Shown here: positions 7,825 to 16,797 of the stretch, in pieces
How the letters are laid out: each line of letters opens with the position of its first letter
How positions within the stretch are numbered: position 1 is the stretch's first letter
Assembly (NCBI GenBank): GCA_947455195.1
Contig: CANGMI010000003.1
Span: 447,620 to 511,619, forward strand
Reading direction: 5' to 3'
Origin: Pseudomonadota bacterium
GTDB lineage: Bacteria > Pseudomonadota > Gammaproteobacteria > Burkholderiales > SG8-39
DNA: 64,000 nt
The notes under the pieces: generated by a model
Told to the model about the DNA's origin: nothing
The model's input: only the letters and a program-made list of their open reading frames with translations
Databases searched by the model: none
Position numbers and translations under genes: made by a program

Positions 7825-9270
7825 TCAATCGGTGGAGGGCTCGGCCTCGTCAAACGATGCAGGCAGGTGCTCGAGCTCGAGCCGGGCCTTTGCCACCAGT
7901 GCTTCGGGTAACGCAGCCTGCACCGATACCCCCAGACGCTCGAAATCCTTGGCCTGGCCGATGAGATTGTTGCGCCCCGAATAGAGCTGCCCCATCGCGG
8001 TGGCAAAGCTGTCGCGCGCACGATCGAGCGAGCGTCCCACACCCTCCATGGTTTCGAGAAAGGTGCAGAGCTTGCGATACACCCCGGCGGCGCGCTGGGC
8101 GAGCGCGGCTGCGTTGGCGTTCTGAGCCTCGAAGCGCCACAGCTGCCGCACGATGTTGAGACTGGTGAGGAGCGTGGTGGGCGTGGCGACCAGCACGTTC
8201 TGCTCGATGGCTCGCTGAAAGAGCCCTTCGTCGGCGCGCAGCGCCTCGACGAAAGCCGACTCCACCGGAATGAACATGAAGACCATCTCGGGCGAATTCA
8301 GACCGGGCAGTTCGAAGTAGTTGCGATCGGCCAGTTCCTGGATGCGACTGCCAACGGCCGCCACGTGTTCGCGCAGGGCCTGCGCCCGCTCGGCCTCATC
8401 GACCGCGTTGACATAGCGGGTATAGGCATTGAGCGAGACCTTGGCATCGACCACCAGATGCCTGGACTGCGGCAGGTAGACGATGACATCGGGCCGCCGT
8501 CGGCCCTCATCGGTATTGAAGCTCACCTCGCGCCGGAAGTCGGTGCCTTCGCGAAGACCGGAACGCTCGAGCACATTGCCCAGGATGAGTTCACCCCAGT
8601 TGCCCTGCTTCTTCGCCTGGCCACGAAGTGCCGTGGCAAGCTCGTGCGCCTCGGCCGTCATCTGCTGGTTGAGCGCCTTGAGATGCTCGAGTTCGGTTCG
8701 CAGCATGCCCTGCTGCTCGACATCCTTGAGGTGGATTTCCTCCACCTTGGCGCGAAACTCGGTCATGCGCTCGCGCAAGGGGTCGAGCAGCTGCCCCAGG
8801 CTTGCCTGGTTCTGCTCGGCGAAGCGCCTGGACTTCTCCTCGAGAATGTCGTTGGCCAGCACCCGGAACTGATCGGTGAGCTCGGCCTTCGCCCCTTGCA
8901 GGAGCGCGAGCCTCGCCTCGGCCTGTTGTCTTTCCGCTTCGAGACGCGCCTGCAGATCGGCCACGGCGGCACCGAGACGGAGGGCCTCGGCCCGTGCCGC
9001 TTCGAGCGCCGTTTCCAGCACCGGCAGGCGGCTCGCACGCTCGGTGAGTCGCGCCAGTTCGGGCGCAAGGTCACCCCGTCCTGCCTCCCGTCCCGCGTCG
9101 AACCCGGCCTCACGACCCTGCGCGTATCCGGCCTCGTGCGAGCGCGCCGTTTCGAGGGCAAGGCGCTCCGCAGTGCGACGGCGCGCAACGACACGGCTCA
9201 CCAGAACACCCAGCAGCAGGCCCCCCAGGGCCGCCAGCATCGCACCCCATGCGGACGAATCCATCGGCAT
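7825..9270 (-). CDS. rmuC: DNA recombination protein RmuC
   Basis: The 481-residue protein has an N-terminal membrane segment ('MLAALGGLLLGVLVSRVVA'), a long coiled coil (about residues 40-200) and the RmuC nuclease-like domain with 'KKQGNWGELILGNVLERSGL', 'RPDVIVYLPQSRHLVVDAKV' and 'MVFMFIPVESAFVEAL'. RmuC limits inversions at short inverted repeats in other bacteria. Starts at 9270 or 9264 are both possible. It sits 19 bp after the enol-lactonase-like gene, and the two are probably cotranscribed although unrelated in function. Confidence 0.93.
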   Translation of the reverse strand: MPMDSSAWGAMLAALGGLLLGVLVSRVVARRRTAERLALETARSHEAGYAQGREAGFDAGREAGRGDLAPELARLTERASRLPVLETALEAARAEALRLGAAVADLQARLEAERQQAEARLALLQGAKAELTDQFRVLANDILEEKSRRFAEQNQASLGQLLDPLRERMTEFRAKVEEIHLKDVEQQGMLRTELEHLKALNQQMTAEAHELATALRGQAKKQGNWGELILGNVLERSGLREGTDFRREVSFNTDEGRRRPDVIVYLPQSRHLVVDAKVSLNAYTRYVNAVDEAERAQALREHVAAVGSRIQELADRNYFELPGLNSPEMVFMFIPVESAFVEALRADEGLFQRAIEQNVLVATPTTLLTSLNIVRQLWRFEAQNANAAALAQRAAGVYRKLCTFLETMEGVGRSLDRARDSFATAMGQLYSGRNNLIGQAKDFERLGVSVQAALPEALVAKARLELEHLPASFDEAEPSTD

Positions 9271-9289
9271 CACCGACCGGCACCGGGGC

Positions 9290-10072
9290 TCACGCCGCCG
9301 CCAGAAAGTCGGCCAGCGCCGCGCTGAAGGCCTGCGGCTGTTCGATGGTGGAGATGTGCCCGGCCTGCGGAATCATCACGGTGCATGCCCCCGGAATCAG
9401 CTCGCCGATCTGGCGCGTCGCGGCCGCCGAAGCATCCTGCTCACCGGCAATGACCAGGGTCGGGCACCGAATCGAGGGCAGGCGCTCGGTGAAGTTGGTC
9501 TGCATCAGCGCCTGCGCACAACCGACAAAGCCCTCGAGCGAGGTGCTCCGGATCATCGCCGCCAGCTTCGCGCGCCCGGCCGGATCGCGCTCGCCAAAGC
9601 CGGGCACGCACCAGCGATCGAGCGTGGGCTCGACCAGTGCCTCGAGGCCCTGCGATTCGGCAATGGCCACCCGATCGCGCCACTGCTGGGCACCGGCCGG
9701 CGGCGTGAAATGACCGGTGTCGGCGAGCACCAGTCGATCGATCACCTCGGGATGCGCAAGGGCCAGTGCCTGACCGGTCATGCCTCCCATCGAAAGCCCT
9801 GCGAAGTGCGTGCGGCCGATGCCCAGGTGGGTCAGAAGGCCGAAGACATCCTCGGCGAGCATCTCGAAATGGTAGGGCCCGGGCACCGGTGTGGTGAGGC
9901 CATGCCCGCGAGTGTCATAGGCGAGGATGCGCCAGCGGTCGCAGAGCGCCTCGATCTGCGGGTCCCACATGTGCAGGTTGCAGGCGAGCGAGTGGCTGAG
10001 GGCGAGCCAGGGCAGCCCCTCTCGACCGTGAATCTCGCAATGGAAGTCGATGTTGCCGACGCGGATCTTCAT
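9290..10072 (-). CDS. alpha/beta hydrolase, 3-oxoadipate enol-lactonase-like
   Basis: The 260-residue alpha/beta hydrolase has a nucleophile elbow 'AGLSMGGMTG' (Ser94), an acid in 'VIAGEQDAS' and a final His in 'PQAGHISTIEQP'. 'YDTRGHGLTTPVPGPYHFEM' matches PcaD-type enol-lactonases of the beta-ketoadipate pathway. The start at 10072 is well supported by AAGGAG seven to ten bases upstream. No other pca gene is nearby, so a general esterase or lactonase role remains possible. Confidence 0.8.
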   Translation of the reverse strand: MKIRVGNIDFHCEIHGREGLPWLALSHSLACNLHMWDPQIEALCDRWRILAYDTRGHGLTTPVPGPYHFEMLAEDVFGLLTHLGIGRTHFAGLSMGGMTGQALALAHPEVIDRLVLADTGHFTPPAGAQQWRDRVAIAESQGLEALVEPTLDRWCVPGFGERDPAGRAKLAAMIRSTSLEGFVGCAQALMQTNFTERLPSIRCPTLVIAGEQDASAAATRQIGELIPGACTVMIPQAGHISTIEQPQAFSAALADFLAAA

Positions 10073-10407
10073 GCTGTGCTCCTTGACGATCGAAGCCTGG
10101 CACACCGGGGGGCGTACCACGGGGGCGTACCACGAGGGTGTGCCACGGGGGCGTACCACGGAGACACACCATCAGGGCGTACCGGTGGGGGTGCGCCTGG
10201 CGGGTCATGGCGGCTCATGGCGGCGCCTGCCCGCGATGATCCACCAGAGTGCTGCGCAAGGGAACAGGCAACCGGGAAAAGCGTGCGGCCATGGCGCCCG
10301 CAACCGGTCGACGCAGACGCCAGGGGGCTCGGGCCGTGAAATACTCGGGCCAATCACTCACCCCATCGATCGTCCGACCGGCGATCACCCGCTCAGGACC
10401 CGACCCG
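10073..10407. other. 335-bp divergent intergenic region
   Basis: This gap separates the lactonase-like gene (minus) from the amidohydrolase gene (plus). Its left third is the 13-bp tandem array described separately. The rest holds a short direct repeat (TCATGGCGGC twice near 10205-10225) and a weak AATACT -10 candidate at 10340-10345. No credible small gene is seen; open frames here are caused by the repeat having no stops. Confidence 0.6.
10100..10203. repeat. 13-bp tandem repeat array, eight units
   Basis: Eight consecutive 13-bp units fill this stretch without gaps, with consensus CGTACCACGGGGG. Units at 10113, 10126, 10152 and 10178 begin CGTACC; units at 10100, 10139, 10165 and 10191 are diverged. 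Because 13 is not a multiple of three, the array is not a product of protein-coding selection. It lies 28 bp upstream of the lactonase-like start and about 200 bp upstream of the amidohydrolase start. Confidence 0.85.
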
Positions 10408-11628
10408 ATGAAACTCTTCCACGGTGGCCGCGTACAAGCCGAGAGTACCCGCGCACCCGAAGCGCTCGACATCCTCGTCGATGACAAGGGCCGCGTCGAG
10501 GCGCTTCTCGCCCCCGGCTCGGCTGCTCCTGGCGCCGAGCGGATCGATCTCTCCAATCGCCTCGTCGTACCCGGACTGCTCGACGCCCACCAGCATCTGG
10601 ACAAGTCGCGCACGCTGCGCGATGTACCCAACCCGGCCGGTGATCTCGATGGCGCCATTGCCGCGTTTTCAGCCCATGCCACCCGCATGACGCAAGCCGA
10701 CGTCGAACGCAATGCCGAGCGCACGATTGCTGCCTGCCTCGAACGTGGAACGGTGGCCATCCGCTCGCATGTGAACATCGACACCGAGTGCCGGCTGCGC
10801 AACATCGAGGCGCTGCTCGCCGTGCGCCAGCGCTGGGCCGACCGGTTGCGCGTGCAGGTGGTGGCCTTCCTCACCAGTGGTGGGGTGCATGCGAGCGAAG
10901 GTGCCGCCTGGCTCGACTCGGCGCTGCGTGCCGGGGCCGATGTGGTGGGGGCCACGCCCAATCGGGCGCACGATGTGGGCGCGTTCATGGATGTGCTTTT
11001 CGCCGCCGCCGAACGGCATGGTCGTCCGATCGACGTGCACCTCGATGAGCATCTCGATGTCACCCATGTGCATTTCGATGCCCTCATCGAGCGCACGCTC
11101 GCGCATGGCATGCAGGGTCGTGTGGTGGCGAGCCACTCGTCGGTGCTCTCGGCGCTGCCGCCAGCTGAAGCCGCTCGCATCATCGAAGGGCTCGCGCGCG
11201 CCGACATCGGCGTAGTGACCCTGCCCGCCGCCAATCTCTTCCTGCAGGGGCGAAGCTACGATCGACTGACCCCGCGCGGTCTCACCCGCGTGAATGACCT
11301 CGCCCGCGCCGGTGTCACCGTGGCCTGTGCGTCGGACAACATCCAGGATCCGTTCGTGCCGACCGGCTCGGGCGACCTGCTCGAGATCGCACGCTGGACC
11401 CTGCTGGCCGCACACCTGGGCTCGACAGAACTCGCGCGCGCCTTCGACATGGTGACGCGTCATCCGGCGAAGCTCATGGGCCTCGAGGCCGATCACGGCA
11501 TCAAGGTCGGTGCTCGTGCCGACTGGCTCGTCACCGATGCGCTCGACGCCGAAGATCTGGTGGCAAGCGGCCCGCTCGCGCGGACGGTGGTCTTCGGCGG
11601 GCGGCTGTTGGCCGAACCCGGGCACTGA
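10408..11628 (+). CDS. amidohydrolase, cytosine deaminase-like
   Basis: The 406-residue protein aligns by eye with E. coli CodA nearly without shifts. Metal and catalytic residues are His61 and His63 ('LLDAHQHLDKS'), His211 and Glu214 ('DVHLDEHLD'), His243 ('ASHSSVLS') and Asp310 ('CASDNIQDPF'). The Gln of CodA that grips cytosine (in 'VAFPQ') is replaced here ('VAFLT'), so cytosine itself may not be the substrate; an aminotriazine or another cyclic amide is possible. ATG 10408 has AGGA upstream. Confidence 0.82.
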   Translation: MKLFHGGRVQAESTRAPEALDILVDDKGRVEALLAPGSAAPGAERIDLSNRLVVPGLLDAHQHLDKSRTLRDVPNPAGDLDGAIAAFSAHATRMTQADVERNAERTIAACLERGTVAIRSHVNIDTECRLRNIEALLAVRQRWADRLRVQVVAFLTSGGVHASEGAAWLDSALRAGADVVGATPNRAHDVGAFMDVLFAAAERHGRPIDVHLDEHLDVTHVHFDALIERTLAHGMQGRVVASHSSVLSALPPAEAARIIEGLARADIGVVTLPAANLFLQGRSYDRLTPRGLTRVNDLARAGVTVACASDNIQDPFVPTGSGDLLEIARWTLLAAHLGSTELARAFDMVTRHPAKLMGLEADHGIKVGARADWLVTDALDAEDLVASGPLARTVVFGGRLLAEPGH

Positions 11629-11708
11629 TCCCGCTGCCGGCCAGTACGACGGTTGAACCCTGTGGCTGAGTCCCGAGACCGATCGGGTCCACGGGCCGCG
11701 CAGGTCTC

Positions 11709-12761
11709 TCAGTCGAGCTTGATGGCCGCCTTCTTCACCACCGGCGCGAGCTTGTCGTAGTAGACCTTCATCAGGGCTGCGGCACTGTCGACCGTCGGCG
11801 ACTCGAAGGGCTCCAGACCGATCTTGCCCAGCTTCTCGTCGGTATAGACCTTGTCGCGCAGCACCCGGTTCAGTTCGGTGTGAAGGCGCTCGAGAATCGG
11901 GCGTGGCGTGCCGGTGGGTGCAAAGAGCCCGTACCACGACTCGTCTTCCGCACCGGCGACACCCCCCTCGGCCAGCGTCGGTATCGTCGGAAAGGCCGCC
12001 ACGCGTCGATCGGCGGTAACGGCGAGCGCACGGAAACGCCCCGACTTCACATGCGGCGCAAACGATGAAGGCAATCCCATCGCCGCCTGGATCGTGCCCC
12101 CCAGCAGTGCGGTCACGCTGTCGCCCGAGCCCTTGAAGGGCACATGCAGCAACTCGATGCCGGCGGCCTGCGCGAAGATCTCCATCGCGATGTGATGCGG
12201 GCTGCCGATGCCCGAGGTGCCATAGGGAATGGTGCCGGGCCGGGCACGGGCGTAACGGATGAATTCCTCGGTCGTCTGCACCGGCAGCGAGGGCGCCACC
12301 GAGAGGATGAAGACCGTGCGCGCAATGGTGCCGAGCATCTGCAGGTCGCGTAGCGGGTCATAGCTGAGATTGCGATAGACCAGTGCGCTCATCACCTGCG
12401 CATCGGTGGCGACGAGCAGGGTGTAGCCATCGGGGGCAGCACGGGCGGCGGTCGCCGCACCGATGTTGGTGTTGGCACCCGGAATGTTGTCGATCACGAA
12501 CACCTGCGACATGTTCTGGCCCATGCGCTCGAGCGCGATGCGCGCGACGTTGTCCATGCCACTGCCGGCCGGCACCGGAACGATGACGCGGATGGGTTTG
12601 GCGGGCCAGCCCTGCGCGAGGGCTTCGCCACCGAGGCACACAAGGCCGACTGCCATGGCGGCCAGCCCGCCAGCCCATGCATGACGGGCGCCGTATGCCA
12701 TGACACGCCCACCGGATGCGAGCAGACGGCGGGTGAAGTCGGTATGCAAGCGGATGCGCAT
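11709..12761 (-). CDS. Bug/TctC-family solute-binding protein
   Basis: The 350-residue protein has a basic N-terminus, a hydrophobic signal segment ('AGGLAAMAVGLVCLGGEALA') and the family start 'KPIRVIVPVPAGSGMDNVAR'. 'PYGTSGIGSPHHIAMEIFA' and 'HVPFKGSGDSVTALLGGT' follow as expected. ATG 12761 is preceded by GGGAG at good spacing, so I prefer it to the ATG at 12788. It is convergent with the amidohydrolase gene and may bind that enzyme's substrate. It is divergent from the alpha/beta hydrolase at 12986. Confidence 0.9.
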   Translation of the reverse strand: MRIRLHTDFTRRLLASGGRVMAYGARHAWAGGLAAMAVGLVCLGGEALAQGWPAKPIRVIVPVPAGSGMDNVARIALERMGQNMSQVFVIDNIPGANTNIGAATAARAAPDGYTLLVATDAQVMSALVYRNLSYDPLRDLQMLGTIARTVFILSVAPSLPVQTTEEFIRYARARPGTIPYGTSGIGSPHHIAMEIFAQAAGIELLHVPFKGSGDSVTALLGGTIQAAMGLPSSFAPHVKSGRFRALAVTADRRVAAFPTIPTLAEGGVAGAEDESWYGLFAPTGTPRPILERLHTELNRVLRDKVYTDEKLGKIGLEPFESPTVDSAAALMKVYYDKLAPVVKKAAIKLD

Positions 12762-12851
12762 GGGGTGAATCTCCCGGTTGTCCTGCAAGAGCGCGGTCCG
12801 ATCGACAGGCGCTGGCGCGACTGGCGCCAGACCGGGCGCGAGACCGCGACT

Positions 12852-12887
12852 TTACAATGCGGGCCCCGCATCTGCCGCCTTACAATG
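12852..12887 (+). promoter_or_regulatory. duplicated TTACAATG elements around a palindrome
   Basis: The octamer TTACAATG occurs at 12852-12859 and 12880-12887, each containing a TACAAT -10 candidate for the hydrolase gene at 12986. Between them TGCGGG-C-CCCGCA (12858-12870) is a perfect 6-bp inverted repeat about a single base. The arrangement could be tandem promoters with an operator. No -35 element is convincing. Confidence 0.4.
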
Positions 12888-12985
12888 GACAGGCACCGAC
12901 ACCGTGCCTCGGAACGCAGATTGCCCGCGCTCGTCATCGAGCCTGACCGGGCCGGATCGGCATGAAACACGCTGGAGAATCCACG

Positions 12986-14314
12986 ATGGCTGGCACCCGC
13001 AATCGCAGCGCGCGCCGCGCGGCAGACGATGACACCGACCCTGGCCCACGCATGCAACGCTGGACCGAGCAGCGCTGGTTGCTCGACAACACCATTCGCG
13101 CCGTCGGGCCCGAGTGGGATCAGCCCCGCCTCGGCAACTATGCGACCGCCTGCGGACCACTCGTCACCGGCGACATCGCTGCCCTGCGCGCCCGCATCCA
13201 GAAGCACGCCGACATCAATCCGGCTTTCGAAGCCGCAGCACGCCGCCGCGAAGCGATGGCACGGTCGGCCGAAGCCGACGCTCACCCGGTCAGTGCGCGC
13301 GACAACTACTTTGCCGCGGCGGTGTTCTGGGCGGCATCGCAATGGCCTCTGCTTGCGAATGACGCCCACAACAAGGCCAACAACACGCGCAAGCGCGAGT
13401 GCTTTCTGGCGTATGCGCGACTCGCCGATCACACGATCGAGGCAGTGTCACTTGCGCTGCCGGGCAAGGGCAAGGCCACGATTCGCGGCTGGCTGCATCT
13501 GCCCTATGGACACCGGGCCGGGCAGCGTGTGCCCGCGGTGGTATCGATTCCGGGCATGGACGGCTTCAAGGAGTCGAATGTGGCCCTCCTCGGTGACCGC
13601 TGGCTCTCGCGCGGCATCGCGGTGCTGGTGATCGATGGACCGGGGCAGTACGAAGCGGCTCTCGAGGGGGTCTGGTTCAGCGTGCCCGCCTGGAAGGCGA
13701 CCGGGCGCGCAGCCTTCGCCTGGCTTGCGGCACGCGCCGACATCGACTCGGCGCGCATCGGCATCGTGGGCAACAGTTTCGGCTCCTTCTTCGCGACCAT
13801 TGCGGCCGCCTGGGAGCCCCGCTACCGGGCGATTGCCGTCTCGTCGATCTGCCTCGAGCCAGGCGGTCACACGATCTTCGAGGAAGCCTCGCCGACCTTC
13901 AAGCGGCGCTTCATGTACATGGCGGGCGTCGCTGACGAGGCGGCCTTCGAGCCGGTGCGAAAGACCATCACCTGGCGCGGTCACTCGAAGCGCATCGCCA
14001 TGCCCTACCTGTGCGTGGCGGGCGAACGCGACGAACTGTGCCCGATCATCTGGGCCGACCGGATGCTCGCCACCGTGCAGGGGCCGCGACAGCTCGTCGT
14101 CTATCAGGAATCGCGACACACGGTGGGCAATGTAGCCTCGGCCCAGTTCGGTCCGAACCCGGCCGCCCTGGTCGCTGACTGGATGCACGACCGGCTTTCA
14201 GAGGGCAAGGGCGACCACCAGACCGAGCGCAAGGCCGCCAGGCCACTCACCGACGGCCGCTGGTTCGTCGAATCGAGCGGCAATGTCGTGAAGGGCCCGT
14301 TCAATCAAGCCTGA
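12986..14314 (+). CDS. alpha/beta hydrolase (prolyl-oligopeptidase-like esterase/amidase)
   Basis: The 442-residue protein has a helical N-terminal region of about 150 residues followed by a hydrolase domain. 'VPAVVSIPGMDGFKES' forms the oxyanion loop, 'IGIVGNSFGSFFATIA' holds the nucleophile Ser264, 'AGERDELCPI' the acid, and 'QESRHTVGN' the likely catalytic His. The layout resembles the C-C bond hydrolases and esterases related to 2,6-dihydroxypseudooxynicotine hydrolase. ATG 12986 has GGAGA at good spacing; an ATG at 12962 is the alternative. No signal peptide is seen. The CoxL-type gene follows about 100 bp later. Confidence 0.78.
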   Translation: MAGTRNRSARRAADDDTDPGPRMQRWTEQRWLLDNTIRAVGPEWDQPRLGNYATACGPLVTGDIAALRARIQKHADINPAFEAAARRREAMARSAEADAHPVSARDNYFAAAVFWAASQWPLLANDAHNKANNTRKRECFLAYARLADHTIEAVSLALPGKGKATIRGWLHLPYGHRAGQRVPAVVSIPGMDGFKESNVALLGDRWLSRGIAVLVIDGPGQYEAALEGVWFSVPAWKATGRAAFAWLAARADIDSARIGIVGNSFGSFFATIAAAWEPRYRAIAVSSICLEPGGHTIFEEASPTFKRRFMYMAGVADEAAFEPVRKTITWRGHSKRIAMPYLCVAGERDELCPIIWADRMLATVQGPRQLVVYQESRHTVGNVASAQFGPNPAALVADWMHDRLSEGKGDHQTERKAARPLTDGRWFVESSGNVVKGPFNQA

Positions 14315-14410
14315 CCCCCGCTGACCCCGATCGACTGACCTGGCCGTTGCCCTCGCTCCCCTCACCGACCCTGCTGCCCCTGCTGCCCTCACCGACCTAC
14401 CCGACACGCC

Positions 14411-16720
14411 ATGAGTGACCTCGACGACCTGAGAACTGCCGGCCCCTCGATCGGACGCCCGATCGAACGGCGCGAAGATGAACGACTCCTGCAAGGGCGC
14501 GGCACCTATGTCGGTGACATGAACCGCAGCGGCATGCTGTGCGCCATGATCCTGCGAAGTCCAATCGCTCACGGGCGCATCGTCAGCATCGATTGCACGG
14601 CTGCACGCGACATGCCCGGCGTGAGCGCCATCTTCACCGCCGCCGACATGCCGCAGCCGGTGCCGCGCATTCCGCTGCGCCAGGAGCCGCTGCCCAGTCT
14701 CGTCGTGTTCCACCAGCCCGTGATCGCGATCGACCGGGTGCGCTATGTGGGCGAGCCTGTTGCCGTGGTGGTGGCCGACACGCGCGTGCATGCCGAAGAT
14801 GCGCTCGAGGCGATCCGGCTCGACATCGAGGCGCTGCCGGTGATTGCCACACGCGATCAGTCGGAGGCGGCCCAGACCCTCTTGCACGAGGAGGCCGAGC
14901 GCAACTGCGCGATTACCCTGCGCGCCGTGCGCGGTGATGTCGACGCGGCCTTTCGCGATGCACCCTACACCCGGCGCGAGCGCTTCAGCGTGCATCGCCA
15001 CACTGCCATGATGCTCGAGCCGCGCGGGCTGCTGGCCGACTGGGACCCGCAGGCAGGCAAGCTCACCGTCGACGGTGCAACCAAGGTGCCCTTTGCCAAC
15101 CGGCGCATCCTCTCGGGGATGCTCGGGCTTGCAGAAGCCTCGATCGAACTGCTCGAGTGCGATGTCGGCGGAGGCTTTGGTGCACGCGGCGAGTTCTACC
15201 CCGAGGACTTCCTCATCCCGTTTGCCGCACGCCAACTGGCGCGCCCGGTGCGCTGGGCCGAGACGCGCAGCGAGCATTTCCTCGCCACCAACCACGCGCG
15301 CGACGCCGACTGCGAGCTCGAGATTGCCTGCACCCGCGACGGGCGCGTGCTGGGCTTGCGCGGTCGTGCCCGCACCGATGTCGGCGCCTACCTGCGTACG
15401 GTGGGCATCACCCCCTCGCGCAACATCGCCCAGGTGCATGCCGGCCCCTATCGGGTCGAGAACATCGGGCTTGATGTGGCCGTCATGATGACCAACAAGA
15501 CCCCGGTGGCTACCTACCGTGCACCGGGCCGATACGAGACCGACTACTTTCGCGAACGGCTGTTCGACCTCGCCGCCGATGACCTCGGGATCGAGCGTGC
15601 CGAGTTCAGGCGCCGCAATCTCATCGCGCCGCACGAGATTCCGTGGAAGCTCTCGACGGTGGAGCCCTATGGCGATTCGAGCACGACCGACAGCGGTGAT
15701 TACGCCGCCGCGCTCGAACGCTGTCTGGAAGAATTCGACTGGAAGGCGAAATCGGCCCTCAACGGACAACTGATCAATGGCGGCTGGCATGGCATTGCCG
15801 TGGGCTGCTACATCGAAGGAGGGGCCTCGGGTCCGCGCGAGAACTCGGCGGTGGTGCTCGAGGCCGACGGCAGGATTGCCGTGCACACCGGCGCATCGGC
15901 GGTCGGACAGGGGCTGGAAACCGCGTTCGCGCAGATTGCCGCTGACGCCCTCGGGGTGAGCCTTGACCGCATCAGCGCAGTCCGTCATGGCTCGACCACG
16001 CTCGTGAAGGAAGGCTTCGGGAGCTACAGCTCGCGCTCGATCGTGATGGGTGGCTCGGCGCTGGTCGGTGCCTGCACGCGGCTCCTCGCGCTCATGCGCA
16101 CCGTGACGGCCGACAAGCTCGGATGCACACCCGCCGAAGTGGTGCTGCTCGAGGGCGAAGCGCGATCACCTGACGGTCGCACGCTCGATTGGGCGGCGCT
16201 CACCGACGGGGGCGAACTGCAGGCCGAAGACACGTTCTCGAGCAGTGCCCGCACCTACAGCTACGGCACCCATGCAGCCCATGTACGCGTCGATGCGCAG
16301 ACCGGTGAAGTGCGGGTGCTCGACTACCGGGCGGTCGAGGATGTGGGGCGCATCATCAACCCGCTGACCCTGCACGGGCAGACCCTGGGGGCACTGGTGC
16401 AAGGCCTCGGTGGCACGCTTCTCGAAGAGCTCGTCTACGACCCCGAGGGGCAACTGCTCGCCGGCTCCTTCATGGATTACACGCTGCCGCGCGCCGACGA
16501 CTTCCCGCACCTCGAAGCCGTATTGCTCGAGGGCTACCCGTCACCGAACAACCCGCTCGGGGCGAAGGGGGCTGGCGAGGGCGGGGTGATACCGGTGGGT
16601 GGGGTCATCGCCAACGCGGTCTCGGCGGCGCTCGCACCTCTGGGCACCACCGTGCACGCCTTGCCACTTTCGGCACAGAATGTATGGCGCCTGATCGATC
16701 AGGCAACGAAACGGCCCTGA
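14411..16720 (+). CDS. xanthine dehydrogenase/CO dehydrogenase-family molybdopterin-binding subunit
   Basis: The 769-residue protein is a complete large subunit of the molybdenum hydroxylase family. It shows 'IGRPIERREDERLLQGRGTY' at the start, the cofactor loop 'CDVGGGFGARGEFYPED', 'ATYRAPGRYETDYFRERLFD', and the C-terminal 'GAKGAGEGGVIPVGG' with the expected catalytic Glu. Such subunits hydroxylate aromatic heterocycles or aldehydes, or oxidise CO, but the CO-specific Cys loop (AYXCSFR) is absent. The 2Fe-2S and FAD subunits normally encoded alongside are missing from the neighbourhood, so it must borrow partners or work differently. Confidence 0.87.
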   Translation: MSDLDDLRTAGPSIGRPIERREDERLLQGRGTYVGDMNRSGMLCAMILRSPIAHGRIVSIDCTAARDMPGVSAIFTAADMPQPVPRIPLRQEPLPSLVVFHQPVIAIDRVRYVGEPVAVVVADTRVHAEDALEAIRLDIEALPVIATRDQSEAAQTLLHEEAERNCAITLRAVRGDVDAAFRDAPYTRRERFSVHRHTAMMLEPRGLLADWDPQAGKLTVDGATKVPFANRRILSGMLGLAEASIELLECDVGGGFGARGEFYPEDFLIPFAARQLARPVRWAETRSEHFLATNHARDADCELEIACTRDGRVLGLRGRARTDVGAYLRTVGITPSRNIAQVHAGPYRVENIGLDVAVMMTNKTPVATYRAPGRYETDYFRERLFDLAADDLGIERAEFRRRNLIAPHEIPWKLSTVEPYGDSSTTDSGDYAAALERCLEEFDWKAKSALNGQLINGGWHGIAVGCYIEGGASGPRENSAVVLEADGRIAVHTGASAVGQGLETAFAQIAADALGVSLDRISAVRHGSTTLVKEGFGSYSSRSIVMGGSALVGACTRLLALMRTVTADKLGCTPAEVVLLEGEARSPDGRTLDWAALTDGGELQAEDTFSSSARTYSYGTHAAHVRVDAQTGEVRVLDYRAVEDVGRIINPLTLHGQTLGALVQGLGGTLLEELVYDPEGQLLAGSFMDYTLPRADDFPHLEAVLLEGYPSPNNPLGAKGAGEGGVIPVGGVIANAVSAALAPLGTTVHALPLSAQNVWRLIDQATKRP

Positions 16721-16757
16721 CCCGAGACTCGCCCACCGGCGGGCCGACAGACCCAAC

Positions 16758-16777
16758 CTGGCAGGTCTGCCAGACCT
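16758..16777. promoter_or_regulatory. nested palindromes, candidate operator
   Basis: Two perfect inverted repeats overlap in the 77-bp gap before the Bug gene at 16798. CTGGCAG-GT-CTGCCAG spans 16758-16773 and AGGTCTG-C-CAGACCT spans 16763-16777. They end 20 bp before the ATG, just upstream of the GGAGA ribosome-binding site. That position suits a repressor site, or an RNA hairpin that alternates between two folds. Confidence 0.5.
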
Positions 16778-16797
16778 TGTACTGCGGAGAAGACTGC

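Noticed and set aside
10100-10203. possible CRISPR array
   Set aside because: Units are 13 bp and directly adjacent without spacers, and there are no cas genes.
8876-10339. 487-codon plus-strand open frame over rmuC and the lactonase-like gene
   Set aside because: It runs antisense to two well-supported genes and through the 13-bp array. It contains no recognisable domain.
14198-15988. 596-codon minus-strand open frame opposite the CoxL-type gene
   Set aside because: It is antisense to strong molybdenum-hydroxylase motifs and has low-complexity composition typical of high-GC shadows.
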